A stretch of DNA of 46,308 nucleotides from Thermoguttaceae bacterium (GCA_017441605.1 JAFRXD010000003.1:1-46308); one strand, 5' to 3'; counted from the stretch's first letter, positions 32,016-40,318 are shown. Notes: generated from the letters alone by a model not told the origin. Translations and numbers: made by a program.

Positions 32016-32852
32016 TCAACGTTTCGTTAGATGATGGTCGACGGTCTTTTCGGGATGGCACTCGTTGCAGGTCATCTTACCAATGACGTCGGAGTTTTCG
32101 CCTCCCTTGCTATGGCATTTAACGCAAGTCGCCGCGGGCTCCGGGCGCTTGAGCGCGACGATCGGGACGGGCTCCTCGGCGTTGAGCTGGGCGACGTTCA
32201 AGTTGAGCAGTTCGGCGGCTTTTTTCGCTATGTCGGCGGAAAGGCGCGAGCAGCGGTCGGTTCGTTCGGGGGAGTCGGTTCGGACTTTGGCGATCGAGCA
32301 CCACTTGCCGCTGGAGACGTGGCAAAGAATCGAGCCGGAAATCGTTTGAGGCATCGGCTCCGCGTCGTCCGGAACGAAGATCGGGAACATCGTCTTTTCG
32401 TAGTAGTTGCCGAGCTCGTCGCACAGCGCTTTGAGCGTCTTTTCCGAGCCGCAGAACAGATTGATCGCCGCGAGCGCCCCGTTCAGCGACCCGCAAAGGG
32501 AACCCCAGCCGTTCCCGCCCGAAGAGCCGTAGTGGAACATATGGAACGGAAAGCTCAACACCGCGTTTCCGGCGAGCGGATCGGTTTTCGCCAGTTCCTC
32601 GCCGACGTTCCGAACGATCGACATAAACGTCGTGTGCATACAATGCCCGATATGATAGTCGCGGTAGGCGTCGCGCGCGACTTTGTCCGGATCGATAATC
32701 GCGTACTTCCACGCTTCGCCGCTCTCGACGAGCGCGGGATTGGCGACGGGGGACTCGGCGGCTAGCGCGACTTTCGACGCGGCTCCGGTCAGGGCGGCTC
32801 CGATTCCGACGCCCGCAATGCGCAGCGCGTCGCGACGATTCAACTTGTTCAT
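32016..32852 (-). CDS. Tat-exported split-Soret-type dihaem cytochrome c
   Basis: 278 residues. The N-terminus NRRDALRIAGVGIGAALTG is a twin-arginine signal (R6-R7), so the folded protein is exported. Two haem c motifs CxxCH occur near the end, C243-H247 and C262-H266. The central block GSLCGSLNGALAAINLFCG resembles the C_GCAxxG_C_C signature of split-Soret cytochrome c, known from sulfate reducers. In those proteins haems are packed at a dimer interface and may serve as an electron reservoir. AGGAG lies 7 bases before the ATG. It is upstream of nadB and tag on the same strand, with no terminator visible between. Partner unknown. Confidence 0.88.
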   Translation of the reverse strand: MNKLNRRDALRIAGVGIGAALTGAASKVALAAESPVANPALVESGEAWKYAIIDPDKVARDAYRDYHIGHCMHTTFMSIVRNVGEELAKTDPLAGNAVLSFPFHMFHYGSSGGNGWGSLCGSLNGALAAINLFCGSEKTLKALCDELGNYYEKTMFPIFVPDDAEPMPQTISGSILCHVSSGKWCSIAKVRTDSPERTDRCSRLSADIAKKAAELLNLNVAQLNAEEPVPIVALKRPEPAATCVKCHSKGGENSDVIGKMTCNECHPEKTVDHHLTKR

Positions 32853-32934
32853 ATCGATTCTCCTAATAGTCGCGATTCGCCCGAGCGATTTCGCGACGGT
32901 TTTTTTACGGCGCTCTCAAAACAGAGAAAACGAT

Positions 32935-32940
32935 ATTATA
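32935..32940 (-). promoter_or_regulatory. -10 box of the cytochrome gene
   Basis: A perfect TATAAT on the minus strand in AGATATAATATCG lies about 83 bases before the ATG at 32852. The sequence 16-18 bases upstream (CTTTAT/TTTATT) is a poor -35, so an activator, perhaps the divergent LysR protein, may be needed. Confidence 0.5.
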
Positions 32941-33029
32941 TCTCTTGTTATCGAAAAATAAAGGAGGGGGTTTCGCGCGGTTCCGCTCGCGGCGTTGGGC
33001 GTTTTAGGGGCAAATTACAAAAATATGCT

Positions 33030-33058
33030 CTCGTTCCCATTGTAAAGTTGGAAACGAG
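33030..33058. promoter_or_regulatory. candidate operator palindrome over the lysR promoter
   Basis: Arms CTCGTTCCCA (33030-33039) and TGGAAACGAG (33049-33058) are inverted repeats with one mismatch around TTGTAAAGT. The centre is also the -35 region of the candidate lysR promoter. Position between divergent genes and over the promoter is what an autoregulating LysR-type protein would use; binding is inferred. Confidence 0.5.
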
Positions 33059-33067
33059 CGATAAGAT
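33040..33067 (+). promoter_or_regulatory. candidate promoter of lysR
   Basis: TTGTAA (33040-33045) and TAAGAT (33062-33067) are 16 bases apart. It overlaps the palindrome described at 33030-33058 and predicts a leader of about 90 nt. Confidence 0.45.
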
Positions 33068-33161
33068 ATGCTGATAATTAAGCGCGACTTTTTTAGGAAA
33101 GATTATAACGCGTTCTTCCCGGCGCTCGGGACGCGCGTTGGTCTTTCGGCGGAGAGGGCGA

Positions 33162-34136
33162 ATGAACACCGAAACGTTTAGAATTTTTTGCGACGTGATC
33201 CACTACCAGAGCTTCTCGCGAGGAGCCGAGGCGAACAATATCAGCCAATCCGCCGCCACCCAGTCGGTGCACCGCTTGGAAAAACAGCTTGGCGCGCGAC
33301 TTATCGATCGCTCGAAGCGCCCCTTTAGCCTCACTCCCGAGGGAAAGATTTGTTACGAGGGGTTCCGCGAAATTCTTGAGACCTACGACGCGGTAGTAAC
33401 GCGAGTTCGCGCGTCGAGCGAGCGCGGAGGCGGGACGATTCGCGTCGCCGCGATCTATTCGGTCGGGCTTCACGATATGAGCAAGTGTATGCGCGAGTTT
33501 ATGACCGAGGAGCCGCAAACGAAAATTCGCTTGGAATTTTTGCACCCCGACAAGGTGTACCAAGCGGTTCTTAATTCCGAGGCGGACGTCGGGATCGTTT
33601 CCTATCCGACCTCTTCCGCCGACTTGAACGTCGTGCCTCTCCGCTCCGAGGAGATGGTCGTCGTAACTCCTTACGGGCACGATTTGTCGCGCGAGCGATC
33701 GATTCCGATCGAAGCGTTGGAGGGGCTGGACTACGTCGCGTTCGATCGAGAATTGCCGATTCGTCGCGAAACCGACCGGCATATGCGCCAGCGAGGCGTA
33801 AAGGTTAACGTCGTTACCGAGTTCGACAATATCGAGACGATCAAGCAGGCGATCGAGGTCGGCATGGGCGTTTCGATTTTGCCGGGGCCTTCCGTGTTGG
33901 ACGACGTGGCGGCTCGGAAATTGTCGGCGATACCGCTTTCGTCTCCGAAGATCGTTCGTCCGATCGGGGTAATCTATCGTCGTCGCAAATTTTTCACCGC
34001 CGCGACGACTCGATTCATCGAAATGCTGGGAGGCGCTCTAGTTCGGTCCAACGGCGTTGGCGTCGAGAACGTCGAGAACGGCAAGGGACCCAAGGAGGGC
34101 GCGTTCCAAATCGAACCGCGCCCCGCCGCGCAATAA
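33162..34136 (+). CDS. LysR family transcriptional regulator
   Basis: 324 residues from ATG 33162 (AGAGGG 3 bases before; the frame opens 8 codons earlier without a site). Residues 1-60 form the winged helix-turn-helix: FRIFCDVIHYQSFSRGAEANNISQSAATQSVHRLEKQLG is cut here into its visible parts, with QSFSRGAE, SQSAATQSVHRLEKQLG and LIDRSKRPFSLTPEG as the LysR signature. The remainder is a periplasmic-binding-protein-like effector domain. It is divergent from the cytochrome gene and 60 bases upstream of dapB on the same strand, so either could be a target. The effector cannot be told from sequence. Confidence 0.93.
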   Translation: MNTETFRIFCDVIHYQSFSRGAEANNISQSAATQSVHRLEKQLGARLIDRSKRPFSLTPEGKICYEGFREILETYDAVVTRVRASSERGGGTIRVAAIYSVGLHDMSKCMREFMTEEPQTKIRLEFLHPDKVYQAVLNSEADVGIVSYPTSSADLNVVPLRSEEMVVVTPYGHDLSRERSIPIEALEGLDYVAFDRELPIRRETDRHMRQRGVKVNVVTEFDNIETIKQAIEVGMGVSILPGPSVLDDVAARKLSAIPLSSPKIVRPIGVIYRRRKFFTAATTRFIEMLGGALVRSNGVGVENVENGKGPKEGAFQIEPRPAAQ

Positions 34137-34145
34137 TATCAATTC

Positions 34146-34173
34146 CGAGCGCCGACTCGCTCGCTCCTTTTTT
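34146..34173 (+). terminator. weak terminator or attenuator between lysR and dapB
   Basis: CGAGCG (34146-34151) and CGCTCG (34158-34163) form a 6-bp stem with a 6-nt loop, followed by CTCC and six T. The stem is short and separated from the T run by 4 bases, so it would stop only part of transcription into dapB. Confidence 0.4.
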
Positions 34174-34196
34174 AACTCAACGCAAAGGCTATCGCT

Positions 34197-34991
34197 ATGT
34201 TGAAAACCGCTTTTTTTGGCGCCGCCGGAAAGATGGGAAAAATGTTGATCGCGCGCGCCGTCGCGGATCCCGATATTGAAGTCGTCGCCGCGCTCGAAGC
34301 CCCGAGTTGCCCCGCGCTCGGCGTCGACGCCGGGCAAAACGCCGGGCTCGACCCGATCGGAGTTCCGCTGACGGCGGAGCTTCCGGCGAGCGTCGTCCCC
34401 GACGTCTTGATCGATTTTTCCAGCGCGAAAGCGTTCGAAACGGTCTTCGCGCTCTGCTCGAGTCGCAAAATTCCGCTCGTCTACGCCACGACCGGGCTGA
34501 GCGACGCCGAAGTCGCAAAATTGGAAGAAGCCGCCAAAACAAATTTGATACTTCGTTCCCCGAGTATGAGTCCGGCGGTCAATTTGACGATGAAACTATC
34601 CCAAATCGCGGCGCGCGCCCTAAAAGACGCCGACGCCGACGTCGAAATCGTCGAATGCCATCACCGGCACAAGGTCGACGCCCCGAGCGGAACCGCGTTG
34701 AAATTTGGCGCTCTAATCGCGAAGGAAATGGGAATCGACTCCTTCCGACACGGGCGAGAGGGTCGGGTCGGCGCCCGACCCCACGACGAGATCGCGTACC
34801 ACGCGATACGTCTCGGGGACGATCCGGGACGGCACTCGATCTATTTCGGCATGCCGGGAGAGACGCTCGAACTAACGGTGAAGTCGTCGAGTCGCGAGTC
34901 TTACGCGACCGGCGCGCTTGAGGCGGCGAAATTCCTCGTTCGCCAAACGCCGGGTCGCGTCTACGATATGTTCGACGTTCTCAATCTGTGA
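34197..34991 (+). CDS. dapB: 4-hydroxy-tetrahydrodipicolinate reductase
   Basis: Catalyses the NAD(P)H-dependent reduction in the diaminopimelate/lysine pathway, which also supplies peptidoglycan precursors. 264 residues, the normal length. The nucleotide motif GAAGKMGKM is at 8-16, VLIDFSS at 70-76 and ATTG at 97-100. The active-site block ECHHRHKVDAPSGTA spans 153-167, with the catalytic His pair and Lys159. AAAGG lies 8 bases before the ATG. The presence of dapB fits a planctomycete with a peptidoglycan wall. It follows lysR by 60 bases. Confidence 0.96.
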   Translation: MLKTAFFGAAGKMGKMLIARAVADPDIEVVAALEAPSCPALGVDAGQNAGLDPIGVPLTAELPASVVPDVLIDFSSAKAFETVFALCSSRKIPLVYATTGLSDAEVAKLEEAAKTNLILRSPSMSPAVNLTMKLSQIAARALKDADADVEIVECHHRHKVDAPSGTALKFGALIAKEMGIDSFRHGREGRVGARPHDEIAYHAIRLGDDPGRHSIYFGMPGETLELTVKSSSRESYATGALEAAKFLVRQTPGRVYDMFDVLNL

Positions 34992-35027
34992 TCGCGCTCC
35001 TCGAGGGCAAAAAATCGATCCGCCCCC

Positions 35028-35055
35028 TTGCCAAGAGGAAAAGGGGCGCTAAAAT
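35028..35055 (+). promoter_or_regulatory. promoter of rpmE
   Basis: TTGCCA (35028-35033) and TAAAAT (35050-35055) are 16 bases apart. The predicted start near 35062 leaves a leader of about 165 nt before rpmE. Confidence 0.6.
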
Positions 35056-35061
35056 ATCGGA

Positions 35062-35226
35062 ATGATCGACGGAAGGTCGCCCGACGGGATCGGCGTCCGC
35101 CGCGTCCCAATGAAAACACGATAAAACGACGTTCGTTCGCGAACGAAGGAGCCGCCGCGCAGGGAGCGCGAGGTCGGCTCCCGACGACGGCGACGTCCAA
35201 GCGACAGACTCTTCGGAGAAAATGCG
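35062..35226 (+). promoter_or_regulatory. long rpmE leader with perfect palindrome
   Basis: The leader holds the perfect 16-base palindrome TTCGTTCGCGAACGAA (35132-35147), a four-codon frame ATGAAAACACGATAA just before it (35111-35125), and GC-rich sequence down to GGAG 8 bases before the ATG. Ribosomal protein leaders that bind the protein they encode are common in bacteria, including for L31 in other phyla; that this is one is inference. Confidence 0.4.
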
Positions 35227-35442
35227 ATGAAAGACAACATTCATCCGAACTATGTGGAAACCAAAGTTACCTGCGGTTGCGGCAACACCTTTATGACGCG
35301 CAGCACGAAGCCCGAGCTGAAGGTCGATATTTGCAACGCTTGCCATCCCTTCTACACCGGGCGCGTCAAGTTCGTCGACACCGCCGGGCGCATCGAAAAG
35401 TTCAAGAACAAGTTCGCCGGCAAGTACGGCAAGAAGTCCTGA
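35227..35442 (+). CDS. rpmE: 50S ribosomal protein L31
   Basis: 71 residues. MKDNIHPNY is the standard L31 opening, CGCGNTF (16-22) and CNAC (36-39) are the zinc-binding cysteines of the Zn-containing (C+) form, and the C-terminus is Lys-rich. It bridges the 30S and 50S heads in the ribosome. The Zn form can be swapped for a Zn-free paralogue in zinc-starved cells in some bacteria; no paralogue is in this window. Ribosome site GGAG at 8 bases. Followed by prfA in the common rpmE-prfA-prmC order. Confidence 0.97.
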   Translation: MKDNIHPNYVETKVTCGCGNTFMTRSTKPELKVDICNACHPFYTGRVKFVDTAGRIEKFKNKFAGKYGKKS

Positions 35443-35507
35443 TCCGAAGAGCGATTTATCGCGAACCCTTCGGGGATTTCATCGCGCGTCAACGCGCCGA
35501 CTATTCG

Positions 35508-35545
35508 CAAGCGGGTCTTTGGGCTTGGCCTAAAGAGCCCGCTTG
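35508..35545 (+). terminator. imperfect hairpin between rpmE and prfA
   Basis: CAAGCGGGTCTTT and AAAGAGCCCGCTTG pair over 13 bp with one bulged G, loop of about 11 nt. No T run follows, and a GTCGCGCTATAGCGAC palindrome comes right after. It may be a weak terminator or processing site separating L31 from prfA expression. Confidence 0.35.
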
Positions 35546-35600
35546 TCGCGCTATAGCGACTCGCGTTTTGGATTCCCGCCGCTGAAACGGTCATACTTTT

Positions 35601-36674
35601 ATGCGCGAATTACTCGACAAAAAGCTCGCTCGATTCGAAGAACTCGAGCGCCAAATGAACGATCCCGACGTCCTCGCCGACTCCAATCGCCTGGCGGCGG
35701 TCGCCAGAGAGCGAGGCTCCTTGGCGAAATTGTGCGTTAAGTATCGCCGTTTCAAAAAGTTGAACGAGGAGATCGAAGAAGCGAAGGGAATGCTCGAAGG
35801 CGACGATCCCGAGATGAAAGAGCTCGCGGAATCGGAGCTTCCGGAGTTGCGCGCCGAGCGCGAGGGGCTCTGGGACGAGTTGCTCGATATGACGATCGGC
35901 GGCGAGGACGCGAACCGAACCCACTGCATTATGGAGATCCACGCCGGGACCGGGGGCGACGAGGCCGCGCTCTTCGCGCGCGACTTGTACGAAATGTACC
36001 GGCATTACTGCGAGTCGAAGCGCTGGAAGATCGAGATTATGTCGATGAACCCGACCGAAATGGGCGGGTTCAAAGAAATCACGCTCGGAATCGACGGGGA
36101 AGGATGCTATCGCGAACTGCAGTTCGAAAGCGGCGGGCACCGCGTTCAGCGCGTTCCCGAGACCGAGGCAAAAGGGCGCATTCACACCTCCGCCGCGACC
36201 GTCGCCGTAATGGCCGAGCCCGAGGACGTCGAAATCGAGCTTAAAGAGAGCGACTACCGCATCGACCGATTCTGCTCGAGCGGGCCGGGCGGTCAGCACG
36301 TCAATAAGACCGCGTCCGCCATTCGCCTCACGCACTACGAAACCGGGTTGGTCGTCAGTTGCCAAGACGAAAAGAGTCAGATCAAGAATCTCGCGAAGGC
36401 GCTGCGAGTTCTTAAAACTCGGCTTTACGAGTTGAAACGCGCCGAGGAGCGCGCGAAGCGATCTCAGGAGCGTATGAGCAAGCTCGGAAGCGGCGATCGA
36501 AGCGAGCGCATCCGGACGTACAATTTCCCGGAGAATCGCGTTACCGACCACCGCATCGGGCTGACGCTCTACAAACTCGACGTCATTCTCGCCGGAGACC
36601 TTGCGCCCGTGATCGAAGGATTGCTCGATTACGAGCGCCAAGAGTTGCGCAGTTCTTTCGGGACGATCGAGTGA
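35601..36674 (+). CDS. prfA: peptide chain release factor 1
   Basis: Reads UAA and UAG in the ribosomal A site and triggers peptide release. 357 residues, the family length. The tripeptide anticodon is P186-E-T188, the PxT form that marks RF1 rather than RF2 (SPF), in [14 protein letters not shown]. The catalytic GGQ is at 230-232 in [11 protein letters not shown]. No programmed frameshift is seen, as expected for RF1. The ATG has no clear Shine-Dalgarno site. prmC, which methylates this Gln, follows 46 bases later, a classic pairing. Confidence 0.97.
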   Translation: MRELLDKKLARFEELERQMNDPDVLADSNRLAAVARERGSLAKLCVKYRRFKKLNEEIEEAKGMLEGDDPEMKELAESELPELRAEREGLWDELLDMTIGGEDANRTHCIMEIHAGTGGDEAALFARDLYEMYRHYCESKRWKIEIMSMNPTEMGGFKEITLGIDGEGCYRELQFESGGHRVQRVPETEAKGRIHTSAATVAVMAEPEDVEIELKESDYRIDRFCSSGPGGQHVNKTASAIRLTHYETGLVVSCQDEKSQIKNLAKALRVLKTRLYELKRAEERAKRSQERMSKLGSGDRSERIRTYNFPENRVTDHRIGLTLYKLDVILAGDLAPVIEGLLDYERQELRSSFGTIE

Positions 36675-36720
36675 TCGCGTTTCGTTCCCGTCACTTTTTC
36701 TTCGACTTCGAGTTCGAACA

Positions 36721-37629
36721 ATGGCGCAAGACGGAGATTGGACCGTAAAAAGTCTGCTGGAGTGGACGACCGACTTCTTCGCGAGGAAGGGGTTCGAAAG
36801 TCCTCGCTTGGACGCGGAAGTTCTGCTCGCGAAGGCGATGGGAACCTCGCGCGTCGATCTTTTCGTGCGTTACGACGAGAAACCGAGCGACGAGGTTCGC
36901 GCGACGTTTCGCGAGTTCGCGCGGCGACGCGGCGCTCGAGAGCCCGTCGCGTTGATCGTTGGGCGCAAAGAGTTCTATTCCCTCGACTTCGACGTCGACT
37001 CTCGCGTGTTGATTCCTCGTCCCGAGACCGAGCAACTGGTTCTCGAGGCGATCGAGACGATTAAAAAGCGGAACAAGGAACTCGGGGGCGAGTCTCCCGC
37101 CCAATCGCTTTGCGACGTCGGAACGGGCAGCGGGTGCGTCGCGATCGCGCTCGCGAAAAACCTTCCCAACGCGACGATCGTCGCGCTCGACGTCGACCAA
37201 GGCGCGTTGGACGTCGCGAAGAAAAACGCCGAGAAACTTGGCGTCGCCGACCGAATCGAATTTCGTTTGGGCGACTTGCTCGATCCGGTTCCTTTGGACT
37301 TGCCCGAAGAGCGGCGATTTGATATGATACTCTCGAATCCGCCCTACGTGTCGGAGGCGGAGTACGCGGCGCTCGATCCGACCGTTCGCGATTACGAGCC
37401 AAAAATCGCCCTTTTGGGCGGTTCGACCGGCGCCGAGATCGCGCTGCGTTTGGCGGAGCAAGCCCCGGAGCGCTTGAAGCGCGGCGGATCGATTCGCTTC
37501 GAACTGAGTCCGACGACGGTTCGAGAAGTCGCCGACGCCATGGCGCGCGACCCGCGCTGGACGGGGGTCGAAATTCGCCGCGATTTCGCGCGACTCGAGC
37601 GTTTCGTCGTCGCGAGCCGAGCGAATTAG
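36721..37629 (+). CDS. prmC: release factor glutamine N5-methyltransferase
   Basis: Methylates the GGQ glutamine of RF1 and RF2 using S-adenosylmethionine. 302 residues. The SAM-binding DVGTGSGCVAIALA starts at 132 and the substrate-Gln motif NPPYV is at 206-210, both diagnostic for PrmC/HemK. An N-terminal helical domain (1-80) binds the release factor, and FYSLDFDVDSRVLIPRPETE is the conserved linker. It lies between prfA and accB; the gap to accB is 20 bases, so the run prfA-prmC-accB-accC is probably one transcript. Confidence 0.96.
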   Translation: MAQDGDWTVKSLLEWTTDFFARKGFESPRLDAEVLLAKAMGTSRVDLFVRYDEKPSDEVRATFREFARRRGAREPVALIVGRKEFYSLDFDVDSRVLIPRPETEQLVLEAIETIKKRNKELGGESPAQSLCDVGTGSGCVAIALAKNLPNATIVALDVDQGALDVAKKNAEKLGVADRIEFRLGDLLDPVPLDLPEERRFDMILSNPPYVSEAEYAALDPTVRDYEPKIALLGGSTGAEIALRLAEQAPERLKRGGSIRFELSPTTVREVADAMARDPRWTGVEIRRDFARLERFVVASRAN

Positions 37630-37649
37630 AGAATTCTAGGAAAATAGAA

Positions 37650-38141
37650 ATGCCCGAAAAGAAAGCCGACGTTTTTGATCTCGATGGGATCCGCTCGCTG
37701 GTCGAGTTGATGAAGGAGAACAACGTTTCCGAAATCGATCTCGAACAAGACGGGCGGCGCTTGAAGTTGACGCGCGGTTCGGTCGCGCCCGCGGTCGTCG
37801 CGGTTCCCGCGTCGGCCCCGGTCGTTCCCTCGACCCCCGTCGTCGCGACGGAAACGCAAGCCGCTCCCGCCGAGCCAAAGGCCGACGACTCGGCGTTTAT
37901 TAAGACGATCAATTCTCCGATGGTCGGCACCTTCTACGCTTCCCCGAGTCCCGACAAGCCCCCCTTCGTGAGCGTCGGCGACGTCGTTTCCCCGGAAAAG
38001 ACCGTGTGCATTATCGAGGCGATGAAGGTCTTCAACGACGTGCAGGCGGAGATTTCCGGCAAGATCGTCGAGATTCTCGTAAAGAACGGCGAGGCGGTCG
38101 AATACGGCAAGCCGCTCTTCAAAGTCGACTCGCGCGGTTGA
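37650..38141 (+). CDS. accB: biotin carboxyl carrier protein of acetyl-CoA carboxylase
   Basis: Carries the biotin that shuttles CO2 between biotin carboxylase and carboxyltransferase in fatty acid synthesis. 163 residues. An N-terminal helical part (1-45) and an Ala/Pro/Val-rich linker (46-80) precede the biotinyl domain (81-163). The lysine to be biotinylated is K126 in EAMKVF, and the [19 protein letters not shown] opening is canonical, including the thumb of the AccB type. AGGA lies 8 bases before the ATG. accC begins 13 bases after the stop. Confidence 0.97.
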   Translation: MPEKKADVFDLDGIRSLVELMKENNVSEIDLEQDGRRLKLTRGSVAPAVVAVPASAPVVPSTPVVATETQAAPAEPKADDSAFIKTINSPMVGTFYASPSPDKPPFVSVGDVVSPEKTVCIIEAMKVFNDVQAEISGKIVEILVKNGEAVEYGKPLFKVDSRG

Positions 38142-38154
38142 GGAACGTTTCGAG

Positions 38155-39498
38155 ATGTTCAAAAGAATTCTAATCGCGAATCGCGGTGAGATCGCGCTTC
38201 GCGTTATCCGCGCCTGTCGAGAATTGGGCGTTCAAACGGCGGTCGTCTACAGCGAGGCGGATCGCGACGCGCCCTATTTGGAACTGGCGGATCGGACCGT
38301 CTGCATCGGTCCCGCTCGAGCCGATCAGAGTTATCTGCGCGTCGATCGCATTATAAGCGCGGCGGAGGTCGCCGAAGTCGACGCGATTCATCCCGGCTAC
38401 GGGTTTCTTTCCGAAAATTCTCAGTTCGCGGAAAAATGCCGCGACAGCGGATACGAGTTCATCGGTCCGACCGTCGAGGCGATGGAGAAGCTGGGGGACA
38501 AGAGCGCCGCGCGCGCGATGGCGAAGAAATGCGGCGTTCCGACCGTGCCGGGTAGCGACGGGGTTCTCGAGTCGGAAGCGGAGGCGCTTTCGATCGCGCG
38601 CAAGATCGGGTACCCGGTTCTTATTAAAGCGTCGGCGGGCGGCGGCGGACGAGGCATTCGGCTCGCGAACGACGACGACCAGCTCAAGCGCGCGTTTCAA
38701 GAGGCGGCGCAAGAGGCGGCGACCGCGTTCGGGCGCGCCGACGTCTATCTCGAAAAATTCATCGTCGATCCCCGACACGTCGAGGCTCAGCTCCTCGCCG
38801 ACAATTACGGCAACGTCGTTCACCTTTGGGAGCGCGACTGCTCCTTGCAGCGCCGCCGTCAGAAGTTGATCGAGCTGACCCCCGCCCCGGCTCTTTCCGA
38901 CAAAACTCGCCAAGCTCTTTGCGAGTCCGCGGTTCGCATCGCGAAAGCCGCCGGGTACACCAACGCGGGGACGGTCGAGTACGTCGTCGACAAAAACGGC
39001 AATTACTACTTTATCGAAATGAACGCGCGGATCCAAGTCGAGCATCCGGTTACCGAGGCGGTTACCGGAATCGATTTGATTCAGTGGCAGATCCGTTTGG
39101 CGGCCGGCGAAAAGCTGACCTTGCGCCAGAGCGACGTCCGGTGCGACGGGTTCGCGATCGAGTGCCGCATTAACGCGGAGGATCCCGAGCGGAATTTCCG
39201 TCCGTGCCCTGGAAAAATCGAGCGATTGGATCCCCCGGGAGGTTTCGGCGTTCGATTCGACTCCTGCGCTCGCGCCGGGTTTTCCGTCAGTCCGCACTAC
39301 GACTCGATGATCGGAAAACTGATCGTTCATCGAGCGACCCGCGACGAGGGGATCGCGACCGCGATTCGAGCCTTGGAGGAATTCAAGGTCGAAGGGATCA
39401 AAACGTCGATTCCCGCGCTACTTAGAATACTCCGGAGCGAAAAGTTCGCCAAGGAAGTTCCCGACGTCGGGTTCATCGAGCGACACTTTATGAATTGA
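38155..39498 (+). CDS. accC: acetyl-CoA carboxylase, biotin carboxylase subunit
   Basis: ATP-dependent carboxylation of the biotin on AccB. 447 residues, as in E. coli. The N-terminal domain begins [20 protein letters not shown] and holds [10 protein letters not shown]; the ATP-grasp domain has [14 protein letters not shown] with the Gly-rich lid at about 155-168, the metal-binding [16 protein letters not shown], and the C-terminal [14 protein letters not shown]. All expected parts are present. GAGG sits 11 bases before the ATG. It ends the cluster with a strong terminator. The carboxyltransferase genes accA and accD are not in this window. Confidence 0.97.
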   Translation: MFKRILIANRGEIALRVIRACRELGVQTAVVYSEADRDAPYLELADRTVCIGPARADQSYLRVDRIISAAEVAEVDAIHPGYGFLSENSQFAEKCRDSGYEFIGPTVEAMEKLGDKSAARAMAKKCGVPTVPGSDGVLESEAEALSIARKIGYPVLIKASAGGGGRGIRLANDDDQLKRAFQEAAQEAATAFGRADVYLEKFIVDPRHVEAQLLADNYGNVVHLWERDCSLQRRRQKLIELTPAPALSDKTRQALCESAVRIAKAAGYTNAGTVEYVVDKNGNYYFIEMNARIQVEHPVTEAVTGIDLIQWQIRLAAGEKLTLRQSDVRCDGFAIECRINAEDPERNFRPCPGKIERLDPPGGFGVRFDSCARAGFSVSPHYDSMIGKLIVHRATRDEGIATAIRALEEFKVEGIKTSIPALLRILRSEKFAKEVPDVGFIERHFMN

Positions 39499-39508
39499 GC
39501 GAAAAAAT

Positions 39509-39545
39509 AAAATCTCCGGAAGAGGAAAGTTTTCCGGAGATTTTT
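39509..39545 (+). terminator. rho-independent terminator after accC
   Basis: AAAATCTCCGGAA (39509-39521) and TTCCGGAGATTTT (39532-39544) form a perfect 13-bp stem with a 10-nt loop and a TTTTT run. It ends the accBC transcript 10 bases past the accC stop. Confidence 0.93.
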
Positions 39546-39567
39546 CTGTTTTTGGACAAAATCGCCC

Positions 39568-39596
39568 TTGCGGAGTCGGCGAGAAAAACGCATACT
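39568..39596 (+). promoter_or_regulatory. weak promoter candidate for the FlgM-like gene
   Basis: TTGCGG and CATACT are 17 bases apart. If used, the transcript starts near 39603 and carries a leader of about 350 nt including the nested inverted repeats. Other starts closer to the gene cannot be excluded. Confidence 0.3.
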
Positions 39597-39954
39597 CCGG
39601 GTTGAGCGCGGCGTTCCGATCGAACGCGTCGCTCGCGAACGGAGCTCGAAATCGACCGACAAAAAACGGGCGCGGCGGCAAGTTTCCTCAAGTCCCGGCG
39701 CCACCTTGTCGATACTCCCTCCTAAGGGAGGACGAAGGTCGAGCCTTTATTCTCCTCTCCCTTAGCGCGTCGCCTTTGGGCTCGCGCGGCGCCAGGGAAC
39801 GGCGCTAGGCGACTTCGTCGCGGGAGAAACGGAGTTCCGGCGTTGGAAAACAACGCGTAATCAACCTAAGAAATTCGTCGTTATTTTGGGCTCGCTCCGG
39901 CGGCGCAAATACGAACGCGACTTCTGGACTATGCATTCAGGAGAATAAAACACA

Positions 39955-40245
39955 ATGAACGTCAACGGTATCAACGGGCTTGGAAGCGTTTCCAACGTCG
40001 GGTCGATCGGCTCGGTTACTCGCAACCAAGGCGCGAAGGTCGCGCAAAAGCCTCTCGTTCGCGACGAGATGGAGCTTTCGACGCAAAACGCGGTTAGAAC
40101 CGCCGATTCGATCGCGATGACTCCGAACGAGATTCGCGTCGATCTAGTCAATCGAGTTCGCGCCGAAATCGCGGCGGGAACCTACTACACCGACGAAAAA
40201 TTCGATATCGCCATTTCGCGAATGTTCGATTCGTTCGCCGATTGA
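39955..40245 (+). CDS. FlgM-like anti-sigma factor domain protein
   Basis: 96 residues. A Gly/Ser/Asn/Val-rich N-terminus (1-35) leads to a helical C-terminus at 57-92, TPNEIRVDLVNRVRAEIAAG followed by TYYTDEKFDIAISRMFD, which matches the anti-sigma-28 FlgM pattern (IR..V..I..GTY..D...A..L). FlgM binds and holds the flagellar sigma factor FliA until the hook is complete; the disordered N-terminus is also typical. AGGAG lies 11 bases before the ATG. No flagellar gene is near, so it is an orphan in this window; it could control another sigma factor. Own terminator downstream. Confidence 0.72.
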   Translation: MNVNGINGLGSVSNVGSIGSVTRNQGAKVAQKPLVRDEMELSTQNAVRTADSIAMTPNEIRVDLVNRVRAEIAAGTYYTDEKFDIAISRMFDSFAD

Positions 40246-40284
40246 GATCGACGCTCGCGCGTTCGATATCATTCGAATTTTTTC

Positions 40285-40318
40285 AAATCGCGCTCGTTTT
40301 TCCGAGCGCGATTTTTTT
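40285..40318 (+). terminator. rho-independent terminator after the FlgM-like gene
   Basis: AAATCGCGCTCG (40285-40296) and CGAGCGCGATTT (40303-40314) form a perfect 12-bp stem with a 6-nt loop, then TTTT. The stop codon of the convergent FtsQ-like gene overlaps its T run. Confidence 0.92.

Larger units (their letters stand above)
32853..33161. other. 309-bp divergent intergenic region between cytochrome and lysR genes
   Basis: It holds a -10 box for the cytochrome gene, a candidate lysR promoter, and an imperfect 29-base palindrome (33030-33058) over the lysR -35 box. A direct repeat ATATGC flanks the palindrome (33023-33028, 33066-33071). The region is AT-rich compared with coding sequence. 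No gene is seen. Confidence 0.6.
39499..39954. other. 456-bp region with terminator and structured leader before the FlgM-like gene
   Basis: After the accC terminator it contains a weak promoter candidate (39568-39596) and a run of nested inverted repeats: TCCCGGCGCC / GGCGCCAGGGA (about 39693-39702 and 39788-39798), CTCCCT / AGGGAG (39715-39720, 39725-39730), TAAGGGAG / CTCCCTTA (39723-39730, 39757-39764) and GTCGCCT / AGGCGAC (about 39769-39775 and 39807-39813). The second and third pairs share bases and exclude each other. No gene is credible here. Confidence 0.5.
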
